This document shows, piece after piece, positions 51,262 to 60,611 of a stretch of DNA of 64,000 nucleotides. The first letter of the stretch is position 1; each line of letters opens with the position of its first letter. Made by a program: the position numbers and the translations under genes. The DNA lies in assembly GCF_022200785.1 (NCBI RefSeq), contig NZ_CP087585.1, positions 1,178,001-1,242,000 on the forward strand. Reading direction: 5' to 3'. This DNA is from Pedobacter mucosus (lineage in GTDB: Bacteria > Bacteroidota > Bacteroidia > Sphingobacteriales > Sphingobacteriaceae). The notes under the pieces were generated by a model. That model searched no databases. It had not been told where the DNA came from and saw nothing but the letters and a program-made list of their open reading frames with translations.

Positions 51262-51546
51262 CTATCTGTACTGACATAAATAAGCTGTTTGCACATCAGA
51301 TTTTACTCTAAAAGATGAATTCGCATCAACAGTAAATGAATTGCCCAAAGTAATAATTTTCCAAGCCGATTCTCCATCAAGTAATATTGTTAGTTCTCCT
51401 TCAATAACATGCATGATTTCTTGTTGTACCGTTCCAAATTCATAGACTCCAGGATTTATAATTCCTATTGTTGATTTACCGTCTGGTGTTTGGTAGCCCA
51501 AAGATTTTACTTGCCCATCAAAGTAATTATTTTCTGATATTGTCAT
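51262..51546 (-). CDS. ppnP: Pyrimidine/purine nucleoside phosphorylase (DUF1255)
   Basis: 94 residues forming a single cupin, with NNYFDGQVKSLGY, INPGVYEFGT and MHVIEGELTILLDG. PpnP cleaves several nucleosides with phosphate, in salvage. It follows the DUF3857 gene at 51552 on the same strand with five bases between, so it may be co-transcribed. This is a complete small enzyme for the family. Confidence 0.88.
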   Translation of the reverse strand: MTISENNYFDGQVKSLGYQTPDGKSTIGIINPGVYEFGTVQQEIMHVIEGELTILLDGESAWKIITLGNSFTVDANSSFRVKSDVQTAYLCQYR

Positions 51547-51551
51547 ACCTA

Positions 51552-53444
51552 TTAATTTTTAGCTAAGATAGCTTTGAGTTTATCAGCCTGATATATTTTT
51601 TTGCTAAATTCTACAAATTCATTGTACTTTTCTGGAGGATAATTTTTGTTGTTCATCGTTTGGGTACGCGTATAAATAACTTTATTATCTTTCGAAGCAA
51701 ATTTTGCCGAATAGTTTCCAAATTCAGAAGTGATACTGATATCTTTTGGAATAAACTCCACATTGTAACCTTCTGGCAAAGTATAATTAATCTCATCTTC
51801 GTCGTTATAGCCAAACGGAACGGCAAAATATGTTTTTCGATTCTCAACTTTTTGAGGTACTGTTTCTTTTCGATTTCCTTGGTTGAGTATTAGGAAATAT
51901 TTATCTCCGCCTTTAGTCAATAACGAATTGGTTTTAAAATTAATCTCTTCTGTCATAATAGGAACGGCTTTATCCAATTGTTCATATTTATAACCCAAAA
52001 GTTCTGCCACTGGAATTTGGCTTCCATTGATGATTCTTTTTCGCTGTTCAACTGGTTCTAGTACGAGCATGCTTTGGTTTAATTCAAATTGTGCATTTCC
52101 AAATATAGATTTCATACTTAATTTTGCTGATCCATCTTTATCTAAAACAATGCTTGTTTTCCTAATCTGATAATTATCTTTCGAGTTATAGATAGGCGTG
52201 TGTACAATCTTGCCGCCATTTTCTGTAATCATTAATACATTTCTATCTGAATTGTTAAAGCCAATAAATCCCATTGGATCATATTGACTGGTGCATTCTA
52301 AAAATGTGGTATCCTTTTCGAGTGGAACACATAAAATCATATGATTCGCCTGCCCAATACTAGAATAATTTACGTTTAAGCTTGGCATATCATTTCCAAT
52401 AACAATAAGATTTGAAGCAATTCCGGCTTCGTTTAATAACGCTTTCATGTAATTGGATAATGCTTTGCAATTACCATAATTAACCTGAGCAACTTTATCT
52501 GCAAGTATTGGTCTGAATCCGCCAATGCCGAGTTGAACACTAACATACCGAGTATTTTGTTGAAGATGATTATATAAAATTCTTATTTTTTCTTTAGGTG
52601 TTTTCGCGTCTTTAATCAGATTTTTTACCAAAAGTTTAGTAGCAACTGGGAGATTATTGCCTCCAACATTTAGGTTATAAAGCCAAGATCCAAAACTCTT
52701 CCAGTTATTAAAATTTCCTTTTGATCCATCATATTCAAAATCATCAGGTGCTGCCTTAATCCATGAAGAAAAATTATCAGTTCCTATATTTAATGGTTCG
52801 CTAAATATTACAGGTATATTATTACTCGTCCATTTATACTGAATTTTTTCTCCAACAGCAGAAGAATCTGTTCGAAGGTTTTTACTCATTAAAAACCTCA
52901 TTTTATAACCTTTATACTTTTGAATGCTATAAGTTGATTTTTCAACTGAAACACCAAAACCCTTAAAATCCCGCCAGGATGGTATATAAAGTAAACCTTT
53001 TAACTCTTGACTATAACTATATTCAATTGTGTATGGATAACTGTTACTCACAAAATTTAAGCTTTTAACCCTATTATCTTCGAATAAAGAAAAACCATCA
53101 GAAGCACTATGATCTCTAATATCTGATGATTTGTAATCTTTTACTTTTTTGCCGGAAGCATCATAAAGCGTCGCTTTAATGTTATAAATTGTTGAGAATT
53201 TATCATATCCTTGCTCCATCTCAGCAAAACCATCACCTGCTTTATTTAAAATTGTAATGGCCGTTTTATAATCATATTGGGCGGAGCCTAAGCTTTTTAT
53301 ATCGAAAAATTGCGCTTCATTTCTGATAACAGCAATTGCATCTTTTTTAAGCTCATCAGAAATTTTGGAAACATCATAAATTCCTTGTGAAAAAACATTA
53401 CCTAGAGATAAAATTGTAAACGAAAGTCCTAATAAATACCTCAT
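51552..53444 (-). CDS. DUF3857 and transglutaminase-like protein, catalytic Cys present
   Basis: 630 residues. A signal peptide (residues 1-19) is followed by a DUF3857 beta domain (about 50-240) and a transglutaminase-like core with the Cys in VNYGNCKALSNYM (about residue 325), His in GQANHMIL and Asp in LECTSQYDP. It is probably periplasmic or outer-membrane linked; the substrate is unknown. Its start overlaps the stop of the upstream gene by one base (TAATG), so the two are translationally coupled. Confidence 0.85.
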   Translation of the reverse strand: MRYLLGLSFTILSLGNVFSQGIYDVSKISDELKKDAIAVIRNEAQFFDIKSLGSAQYDYKTAITILNKAGDGFAEMEQGYDKFSTIYNIKATLYDASGKKVKDYKSSDIRDHSASDGFSLFEDNRVKSLNFVSNSYPYTIEYSYSQELKGLLYIPSWRDFKGFGVSVEKSTYSIQKYKGYKMRFLMSKNLRTDSSAVGEKIQYKWTSNNIPVIFSEPLNIGTDNFSSWIKAAPDDFEYDGSKGNFNNWKSFGSWLYNLNVGGNNLPVATKLLVKNLIKDAKTPKEKIRILYNHLQQNTRYVSVQLGIGGFRPILADKVAQVNYGNCKALSNYMKALLNEAGIASNLIVIGNDMPSLNVNYSSIGQANHMILCVPLEKDTTFLECTSQYDPMGFIGFNNSDRNVLMITENGGKIVHTPIYNSKDNYQIRKTSIVLDKDGSAKLSMKSIFGNAQFELNQSMLVLEPVEQRKRIINGSQIPVAELLGYKYEQLDKAVPIMTEEINFKTNSLLTKGGDKYFLILNQGNRKETVPQKVENRKTYFAVPFGYNDEDEINYTLPEGYNVEFIPKDISITSEFGNYSAKFASKDNKVIYTRTQTMNNKNYPPEKYNEFVEFSKKIYQADKLKAILAKN

Positions 53445-55453
53445 TAAATTTTCTTTTTAAAAACGATTTGCTCTGCTTGTTTTTCTACAATCATTTTGAA
53501 TAGTTCTTTTAAATCAAAATATTCGTCTGATGTATAAAGTGACTTATTTACACTTATTACACTTCTTACCATCAATGCTTTACCTTCTGATAAATAGCTT
53601 ATGCTAAACGTTCCATTATCATCGGGCAACTTGTAGGTACCACCTTTGGGTAACTTTTCAACTTCATAATTATCAGGAAAACTTAAGTTTATTCTATAAG
53701 TTTCTTTAAACGGATAAGCAAAATCAACTGGAAATTTTCGTTCTTCATGTTTGAACATATTCTCCTTTGTACGCTCAAAAAGTAGTGGACTAAAGTAAAC
53801 AAGGTTGCCTGCTTCTTCCACGTTATCTTCAATCACAACATCCATGGTTTCCGTTAAAAGCTCTTCTAAATTGTCCAGATTAATAATTTTATAATTAGAC
53901 AATTCTAGACCTGTTTTATCTACTTTAAAATTTTTGATATATTCAGTTTCATTGTTTGTTTTACGATATTTATCCCTCAGATTTAAAGCAGAATAACCTT
54001 TTGTGTATTGATTTATTTTGCCTGAAAGCTTGTTATCCTTATCTAAAGAGAAATTATACGCATACACAATTTCATTTTGTATAGTTGGTTCTGTTGAAAT
54101 CCAATTTCCATTTAAGGTTTTAAGGTTTATTATAAAACCCTGGTGACTTAAGTTTTTTCTTTCGACCATTCCAAATGGTAAGTCTTTGTCGGTTGCATCT
54201 AGCAGATACATTTTGTTGCCTAGTTTAGTCGCAATCACCACATTATTAAAGAGCGATATTACTGGATATCCTGGATGTTCACCATTGGATCTTGTACTTA
54301 ATAATACTGGGTAAGCGTCAATTTTTGCTTCTTTTAAGATGTTTAGCAAGGAAAGATTAATATCTGCAGATGAGCCAGTTTTTTTCTCAAAAACAGTTTT
54401 TGGATTGGTTCCCGATGCATAGTACGAAAAATCGTTATCCCATTTGATATTATTTTTTACATAGTTTAAAATGAGATGAGCAACCGCTAAACTATCTTTT
54501 TCTCCTTTTAATATTCCCGGCAAAACCGACTTTGCATAACTGTTTTTGTTAATAAATAATCCAAAATTTTCATCCTCGGCGAGAGAACCTATAATTTTAT
54601 CCCAAGATCCATTAAAGTCCCTATAAATATCCTGCGGGAAATTTGTGCTTCTTAGCTCAAATGCAATTTTTGGAATATAATCATCCATCGTAGTCACAAA
54701 TGGTTCATCCTTTAAAGCTGGTACATTTTCAGTGGTGTATTTATCGTAAACAGCGCTTGAATTTAATCCCGTTAGGTAGGAAGCATTTACAGTGGCGTGG
54801 ATAGGATGATTTACTTGATAATAACCACTTAAATTACTCTTATAGTTAAGGTATTCTGGAATTCTTACATTATATTCTGACCATAACGTTGGTACATCTG
54901 ATTGAAACTTCCATCCTCGTAAGGTAAAAATAAAATCAGATTTGATTCGGTATTTGAATTCTATGATAGAACCTTCCTTTACATTTGGTAGTGCATATTT
55001 TTTAATAATATAATTTTTATTGTACTCCTCCGTAAATTTTGCATCCTTATTGAGTTTGCTGGTTAACATTTTTCCATCAACCATATTATAGGTTGCTCCG
55101 TCTAAGTAGTTTAAATCTTCTTTGGATGAATTGCTGCTTTTATAAAGAGGGATCGTAAAATTGGCTAAATCATAACTATTCTTATTTAAGATTTTATAGC
55201 GAACATGCCTTTCAAAAACATAAATAAAACTACCTGAGTTAGGGCTTAATTCGAAATAGCATTCGCCTACGTCAAATAATTTTATAGCTGAGGCTGCAGA
55301 ATCTTGGCCAATAGATTTCGTGTCAAATTCTTTTGGATTGATTTTTCCGAATTTAAATTCTTTCTTTACTTCAGCTGGTTTGGTTTGCGCATAAGAGATG
55401 CTTATCCAATTGCAAAACAAAAGGACAATTAATTTGAGCATTAATTTCAACAT
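53444..55453 (-). CDS. DUF3857 and transglutaminase-like protein lacking the catalytic Cys
   Basis: 669 residues from ATG 55453; ATG 55441 is also possible. A signal peptide (ending SYAQ) precedes a DUF3857 domain and a transglutaminase-like core. The position of the catalytic Cys is TGSSADINLSL (about residue 360), so Ser replaces Cys. Activity as a transglutaminase or protease is therefore unlikely; the protein may be a binding or scaffold partner of the next gene, with which it is coupled. Confidence 0.82.
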   Translation of the reverse strand: MLKLMLKLIVLLFCNWISISYAQTKPAEVKKEFKFGKINPKEFDTKSIGQDSAASAIKLFDVGECYFELSPNSGSFIYVFERHVRYKILNKNSYDLANFTIPLYKSSNSSKEDLNYLDGATYNMVDGKMLTSKLNKDAKFTEEYNKNYIIKKYALPNVKEGSIIEFKYRIKSDFIFTLRGWKFQSDVPTLWSEYNVRIPEYLNYKSNLSGYYQVNHPIHATVNASYLTGLNSSAVYDKYTTENVPALKDEPFVTTMDDYIPKIAFELRSTNFPQDIYRDFNGSWDKIIGSLAEDENFGLFINKNSYAKSVLPGILKGEKDSLAVAHLILNYVKNNIKWDNDFSYYASGTNPKTVFEKKTGSSADINLSLLNILKEAKIDAYPVLLSTRSNGEHPGYPVISLFNNVVIATKLGNKMYLLDATDKDLPFGMVERKNLSHQGFIINLKTLNGNWISTEPTIQNEIVYAYNFSLDKDNKLSGKINQYTKGYSALNLRDKYRKTNNETEYIKNFKVDKTGLELSNYKIINLDNLEELLTETMDVVIEDNVEEAGNLVYFSPLLFERTKENMFKHEERKFPVDFAYPFKETYRINLSFPDNYEVEKLPKGGTYKLPDDNGTFSISYLSEGKALMVRSVISVNKSLYTSDEYFDLKELFKMIVEKQAEQIVFKKKI

Positions 55454-55601
55454 TAGGAATGAGGTTAGTTTAGTTTGGTAACACAATGATAAACATATAA
55501 GGATTAAAACAATGATTTAATTAAATATTTAATAATCTACAACAGTTGATGACTTTTGGAAAGATTACTTAACTACTGATTTTGTCATTTTCATTAATAG
55601 A

Positions 55602-55632
55602 TTGTATTATTCGCTATATTTTCTTAATTTTG
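55602..55632 (+). promoter_or_regulatory. Promoter of guaB
   Basis: TTG (55602-55604), a 20-base spacer and TAATTTTG (55625-55632). An in-frame TTG at 55602 that would extend guaB is the -33 element itself. Confidence 0.6.
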
Positions 55633-55664
55633 CCCTGCAAATAATAAATCCTAATTTATTTGCT

Positions 55665-57134
55665 ATGCAACTCGATTCCAATAAATTTATTGCCACAGGT
55701 TTAACGTATGATGACGTACTGTTGGTGCCAGCATATTCAGAAATACTGCCTCGTGAGGTTAATACATCCACTTTCTTAACAAAAAAAATTAAACTAAATG
55801 TTCCATTAGTTTCTGCTGCTATGGATACAGTTACCGAAGCTGAATTTGCAATTGCCATTGCACAAAATGGCGGTTTAGGGATGTTGCATAAAAACATGAC
55901 GATTGAAAGACAAGCCGAAGAAGTTCGAAAAGTAAAGCGATCAGAAAGTGGAATGATTCAAGATCCTGTAACATTATTAGAAAATGCTGTTGTTGCTGAT
56001 GCTTTCAAGATTATGAAAGAGCATAAAATAGGAGGGATACCGGTTGTAAGTAGCGATAATAAACTGGTTGGAATTATTACCAATCGCGATTTACGTTTTC
56101 AAAAAGACATGACAAAGCCAATTGCGGAAGTTATGACTAAGGATAATTTAATTATCGCTCCTGAAGGGACAACCTTAATTCAAGCAGAAGAAATTCTTCA
56201 AAACTATAAAATTGAAAAGCTTCCGGTAGTAAGTGCCCATGGTTATTTAAGTGGTTTAATTACATTTAAAGACATTCAAAAAGTTAAAAATTATCCTGAT
56301 GCGTGTAAAGATGAACGTGGACGTTTACGTGTTGGTGCTGCTGTTGGCGTAACTGCAGATACCATGCAACGCGTTGAAGCTTTAGTAAATGCAGGGGTTG
56401 ATGTAATTACCATTGATACCGCACACGGTCATTCAAAAGGTGTAGTAGATAAATTAAGAGAGGTTAAAGCACAATTTCCTGATTTACAAGTTATTGTTGG
56501 GAATGTTGCCACAGGTGCAGCCGCTAAATTTTTAGCTGATGCAGGCGCTGATGCCGTTAAAGTGGGTATTGGACCAGGTTCTATTTGTACAACCCGAATT
56601 ATTGCGGGTGTGGGCGTACCTCAACTATATGCTGTATATGAATGTGCAAAGGCATTAAAAGGTACTGGAGTTCCGGTTATTGCTGATGGTGGGATTAAAC
56701 ATACGGGTGATATCGCAAAAGCAATCGCTTCGGGAGCAAGTACCGTTATGGCAGGATCTTTATTTGCTGGGGTGGAAGAATCGCCTGGTGAAACCATTAT
56801 TTACGAAGGAAGAAAGTTTAAATCTTACCGTGGAATGGGTTCTATTGAAGCGATGGAACAGGGATCGAAAGATCGCTATTTCCAAGATGCAGAAGATGAT
56901 ATTAAAAAGTTAGTTCCAGAGGGTATTGTTGGTCGTGTTCCATTCAAAGGAACATTAGCCGAAGTAATGTATCAATATATTGGCGGCTTACGTGCTAGTA
57001 TGGGTTATTGTGGTGCCAAGGATATAGAGACCTTGCAACAAGCTCAATTTGTTCAAATTACGGCGGCTGGTATGCGTGAAAGTCATCCACATGATATCAC
57101 AATTACTAAAGAAGCTCCTAATTATACAAGATAG
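55665..57134 (+). CDS. guaB: Inosine-5'-monophosphate dehydrogenase
   Basis: 489 residues. The TIM barrel is interrupted by two CBS domains (about residues 95-210). The active-site loop has the catalytic Cys in [13 protein letters not shown], and the flap region is at [13 protein letters not shown]. It oxidises IMP to XMP, the committed step to GMP. The CBS pair allows nucleotide feedback control. ATG 55665 is chosen because the upstream extension passes through the promoter. A terminator follows. Confidence 0.97.
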   Translation: MQLDSNKFIATGLTYDDVLLVPAYSEILPREVNTSTFLTKKIKLNVPLVSAAMDTVTEAEFAIAIAQNGGLGMLHKNMTIERQAEEVRKVKRSESGMIQDPVTLLENAVVADAFKIMKEHKIGGIPVVSSDNKLVGIITNRDLRFQKDMTKPIAEVMTKDNLIIAPEGTTLIQAEEILQNYKIEKLPVVSAHGYLSGLITFKDIQKVKNYPDACKDERGRLRVGAAVGVTADTMQRVEALVNAGVDVITIDTAHGHSKGVVDKLREVKAQFPDLQVIVGNVATGAAAKFLADAGADAVKVGIGPGSICTTRIIAGVGVPQLYAVYECAKALKGTGVPVIADGGIKHTGDIAKAIASGASTVMAGSLFAGVEESPGETIIYEGRKFKSYRGMGSIEAMEQGSKDRYFQDAEDDIKKLVPEGIVGRVPFKGTLAEVMYQYIGGLRASMGYCGAKDIETLQQAQFVQITAAGMRESHPHDITITKEAPNYTR

Positions 57135-57169
57135 AAAAACATAATCTTAATAAATTCAGAATAAATTGA

Positions 57170-57204
57170 AACCGGGGAATCAGATATGATAACCCCGGTT
57201 TTGG
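57170..57204 (+). terminator. Terminator of guaB
   Basis: AACCGGGG (57170-57177) and CCCCGGTT (57193-57200) pair perfectly, followed by a broken T run (TTGGTTTT). Confidence 0.8.
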
Positions 57205-57426
57205 TTTTAATATTATTAACAATTTTTAAAAATAAAATAGTTTCTGCCACAGATTCACGGATTTTTATATTTAATTATGAAATATATAATCTCAAGCTTG
57301 AACAAAATCTGAGGCTAAAAATTTCAATGGAATAGGCGTTATCTTGGCAATTACCCAGAATTAGAACAATAAAACTGCTTTTCTCTATCCTCATTTTTCT
57401 CGCTTATAAAAAAAACTAAATAAAAT

Positions 57427-57455
57427 TTGGCAAGAACTTTTTTTTAATATCTTTG
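57427..57455 (+). promoter_or_regulatory. Promoter of the TonB-receptor transcript
   Basis: TTG (57427-57429), an 18-base spacer and TATCTTTG (57448-57455), a full match to the consensus. Transcription should start near 57460, giving a leader of about 145 bases before the receptor gene. Confidence 0.75.
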
Positions 57456-57460
57456 TCGAC

Positions 57461-57476
57461 TAAATCTATAGATTTA
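57461..57476 (+). promoter_or_regulatory. 16-bp perfect palindrome at the transcription start, candidate operator
   Basis: TAAATCTATAGATTTA is its own reverse complement and begins five bases after the -7 box. A dimeric repressor bound here would block initiation. The regulator is not known. Confidence 0.6.
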
Positions 57477-57486
57477 ATATATAATT

Positions 57487-57570
57487 ATGAAATCCGAATC
57501 AAATTACAAAGTCTGTTGTTGTTGTCGCTCATTAATTATATCAGCGAAATACTTCCAAACGGAGCAATAA
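57487..57570 (+). CDS. Cys-rich leader peptide (uORF) before the TonB receptor
   Basis: 27 residues, ATG to TAA. After SNYKV come four consecutive Cys codons (all TGT, 57514-57525) and Arg; the remainder is ordinary. It lies inside the transcribed leader and ends 35 bases before the receptor start. Right after the Cys codons, TCGCT (57525-57529) and AGCGA (57543-57547) form a small hairpin. A ribosome slowed on scarce Cys-tRNA would disturb that fold. A regulatory leader peptide is more likely than a functional small protein. Confidence 0.6.
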   Translation: MKSESNYKVCCCCRSLIISAKYFQTEQ

Positions 57571-57605
57571 CAAGAATATCTTATTAAAAAATTACTCAAC
57601 ACATT

Positions 57606-60185
57606 ATGAAAAAAAGTTTACTCATTATATTTTCCTTTATATTTTCAGCAGCCATAGCTTTTGCCCAAAAACCAGTAACTGGTATAATAAAACGTGCTGA
57701 TGGTGCTCCAGTTGCACGAGCAACGGTAAAAGTTAGGGGTACAAACGTATCTGTTAGTGCAGATGATAATGGAAATTTCAGTATAGTTACCAATCAGGAA
57801 CCTCCATTTTATCTTCAGGTAAGTTCTGTTGGTTTCAAGCCTCAGGATTTTCAAATTCTTAAATTTCAAGATACACCTTTTGAGTTAACTCTTGTGGAAA
57901 GTGCATTGCTAGATGAAATTGTAGTAACCTCCAGAAGACGTTCGGAAGTTTTGCAGGATGTTCCTATTGCAATAACTGTAATTGGTGGCCAGGCAGCGGA
58001 AAATGCAGGCGCTTTTAATGTTAATCGTTTAAAAGAACTTGTACCTTCAGTTCAATTATATGCTTCAAATGCTAGAAATACAACGTTAAATATTAGAGGT
58101 TTAGGTTCTACATTTGGCTTAACGAACGATGGTATTGATCCTGGTGTTGGTTTTTATGTTGATGGAGTTTATCATGCTCGTCCAGCCTCTACATCTACCG
58201 ATTTTCTCGATATCGAACAAATAGAAGTTATTCGCGGTCCGCAAGGAACCTTATTTGGAAAAAATACAACCGCTGGTGCTTTTAATATTACCACTACAAA
58301 ACCTACTCAAACACCATCTGCCAAAGTTGAAGTGAGCTTTGGTAATTATAATTTCATACAAGCAAAAACTTCAGTTTCTGGCGGTGTTGCTAAAAATCTT
58401 GCTGCAAAAATATCAATATCTGGTACGCAAAGAGATGGTACAATTTGGAATACCAGAGAAGAACGAAGATACAGTGGTCAGAATAATCTTGGTTTTAAAG
58501 GCCAATTATATTATACCCCATCAGATAAATTACAGGTTTTATTAAGTGGGGATGTTAGTATTCAGCATCCGGCAGGCTACCCTTTAGTAGTTGCAGGGGT
58601 TACTACTACAGAGCGAAGCGCTTACAGACAATATGCTAAAATTGTGAGCGACTTAGGTTATCTGCAACCAAAAATAGATCCATTTTCAAGAGAAATCAAT
58701 ACCAATACACCTTGGAAACACGATCAATCAATTGGTGGTTTATCATTAAATGTAGATTATAAAGTTGGTAAAGGAACGCTTACATCAACAACTGCGTGGA
58801 GATTCTGGAACTGGGATCCAACAAATGACAGGGATTTTTCTGAATTATCTGCGCTTACTAAATCTCAAGGTAATTCTCGTCATGATCAATATTCACAAGA
58901 AGTAAGGTATGCCGGAAATCTAACCGAAAAACTAAGTGGCGTTATTGGTGTATTTGCACTTAGTCAAAATCTAAAAGGGCTTTCACAAACCGAAGAAGTA
59001 GGCAAAGATCAATGGAGATTTGTACAAACAGCAAATACTGGTAGTCAGGCTTTATATTCAACTCCTGGTTTATTAGATGGTTACGGTATCAAAACAAACT
59101 CAACCATTAAATCATTAAGTACAGCGATATTTGCACAGGCAGATTGGGAGTTTTTAAACCATTTTCACATCTTACCAGGATTAAGATATACTTATGATAA
59201 AAAAGATGTTGATTATAACAGAACCACTTATGGAGGTTTAGAAACTACGAATGCGGCTTTATTGGCGCTAAAAGCAGCTGTTTATAGCAATCAACAATTC
59301 ACGACAAGCATAGATAACAATAATCTTTCGGGTAATGTAACTTTAGCATTTAAACCAACTAAACGCTTGAACGTTTATGGAACATTTTCTACCGCCTATA
59401 AACCTGTTGGTGTTAATGTTGGCGGTTTGCCAACAACAACTACTGGTGAAGCTGATTTATCGCTAGCTGTTGTAAAGCCAGAATATGTTCAGCATTATGA
59501 ATTGGGTGTCAAATCGAAGCCGACTAAAGGTTTATTGTTAAATGTAACCGCATTTAATACTGATATTAAAGATTACCAAACCAACGTTCAATCTCCACAA
59601 CTTGGCGTAAACAGAGGTTACTTAGCGAATGCCGAAAAAGTAAAAGTTAAAGGTTTAGAAGTGGATGGGACCTATCAATTAGAAAGGTTTTTAACGATCA
59701 ACGCAGCCGTAGCTTATCTTGACGGTAAATATGTTAAATTCACAAACGCACCACTTCCTTTAGAAGAAACTGGGCATACAGAAACCATTAACGGTGTTGC
59801 TACTCAAGTTGCATTTAAGGATGCTTCTGGAGGTAGATTGCCAGGTATATCTAAATGGAATATCTCAGGTGGTTCAGAATTTAGCCTTCCTGGTAGCCTG
59901 GCAACGAAGGTTGGAAGGTATTTTATAGCGGCTGATGCAAGTTACCGCTCTGGATATTCATCAAATCCAACACCTTCTAATGTGTTAAATGTAGCTGGAT
60001 ATTCCTTATTGAATGCAAGGTTAGGCTTCAAATCTGATAAAGTTTCTATCTTTTTCTGGAGCAGAAACTTAACAAATAAGAATTATTACGAACAGTTGCA
60101 AGCAGCAGCGGGTAACTCAGGATTATATGCAGGCGTGCTTGGGGATCCACGAACTTATGGAACAACATTCCGCTATAATTTCTAA
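57606..60185 (+). CDS. TonB-dependent outer-membrane receptor with carboxypeptidase-regulatory-like N-terminus
   Basis: 859 residues. A signal peptide (ending AFAQ) precedes a CarboxypepD_reg-like domain (about 20-95), a plug domain (about 105-225, with SEVLQDVPIAITVIGG and IEVIRGPQGTLFGKN) and a 22-strand barrel that ends in an aromatic residue (TFRYNF). It is not paired with a SusD gene. The plug and barrel motifs resemble the siderophore-type receptors common in proteobacteria. The substrate is unknown; the Cys-codon leader suggests a sulfur compound, as inference only. Confidence 0.9.
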   Translation: MKKSLLIIFSFIFSAAIAFAQKPVTGIIKRADGAPVARATVKVRGTNVSVSADDNGNFSIVTNQEPPFYLQVSSVGFKPQDFQILKFQDTPFELTLVESALLDEIVVTSRRRSEVLQDVPIAITVIGGQAAENAGAFNVNRLKELVPSVQLYASNARNTTLNIRGLGSTFGLTNDGIDPGVGFYVDGVYHARPASTSTDFLDIEQIEVIRGPQGTLFGKNTTAGAFNITTTKPTQTPSAKVEVSFGNYNFIQAKTSVSGGVAKNLAAKISISGTQRDGTIWNTREERRYSGQNNLGFKGQLYYTPSDKLQVLLSGDVSIQHPAGYPLVVAGVTTTERSAYRQYAKIVSDLGYLQPKIDPFSREINTNTPWKHDQSIGGLSLNVDYKVGKGTLTSTTAWRFWNWDPTNDRDFSELSALTKSQGNSRHDQYSQEVRYAGNLTEKLSGVIGVFALSQNLKGLSQTEEVGKDQWRFVQTANTGSQALYSTPGLLDGYGIKTNSTIKSLSTAIFAQADWEFLNHFHILPGLRYTYDKKDVDYNRTTYGGLETTNAALLALKAAVYSNQQFTTSIDNNNLSGNVTLAFKPTKRLNVYGTFSTAYKPVGVNVGGLPTTTTGEADLSLAVVKPEYVQHYELGVKSKPTKGLLLNVTAFNTDIKDYQTNVQSPQLGVNRGYLANAEKVKVKGLEVDGTYQLERFLTINAAVAYLDGKYVKFTNAPLPLEETGHTETINGVATQVAFKDASGGRLPGISKWNISGGSEFSLPGSLATKVGRYFIAADASYRSGYSSNPTPSNVLNVAGYSLLNARLGFKSDKVSIFFWSRNLTNKNYYEQLQAAAGNSGLYAGVLGDPRTYGTTFRYNF

Positions 60186-60222
60186 AATTAATTAACAAAT
60201 TTCTTTTTTATATTTGGTTAAG

Positions 60223-60250
60223 AGGAGTGGTATAATGCTACTCCTTTTTT
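60223..60250 (+). terminator. Terminator of the TonB receptor gene
   Basis: AGGAGT (60223-60228) pairs with ACTCCT (60240-60245), with one further wobble pair, and a T run follows. Confidence 0.75.
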
Positions 60251-60251
60251 A

Positions 60252-60611
60252 TTTTTACTTAGTAGATGGTTTTTTGAAGAGCGAGGACTTGCGTTCTTCG
60301 GTTAGGACAATCCTGCTGTCCGTTTTACTTAACCGAAGAAAAATCGGTTAAGTGTCCACTACCATCAGGTCTATTTTACTCTAGTCATTGGTTCTTATAA
60401 CGGCCAAATTATAGTAAACCTAATAGAGCGAAAAGGCCACAGTCACGATTTTTTTCGAGGCAAGGACTTGGAGAATAGAAGGAATAGTTTAAAAAAGAAG
60501 CTACTGAACGCTCTTTTCAAAAGAGGGTGAAAGCTAGTAATTAGCACTTTGTTTACAATTAAAATTTAGTAACAATTATTAAAATCTTAACTTCGGTAAA
60601 TTTCGAATTAA
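60252..60611. other. Intergenic stretch with overlapping hairpins
   Basis: TTCTTCGGTTA (60294-60304) pairs perfectly with TAACCGAAGAA (60330-60340), enclosing GGACA/TGTCC. The same AACCGA (60331-60336) can pair instead with TCGGTT (60344-60349), so two folds exclude each other. Elsewhere no gene or other signal is seen. Confidence 0.5.

Noticed and set aside
55602..55664. 21-residue extension of GuaB
   Set aside because: It reads through the guaB promoter; IMP dehydrogenase homologues begin near MQLDSNKF.
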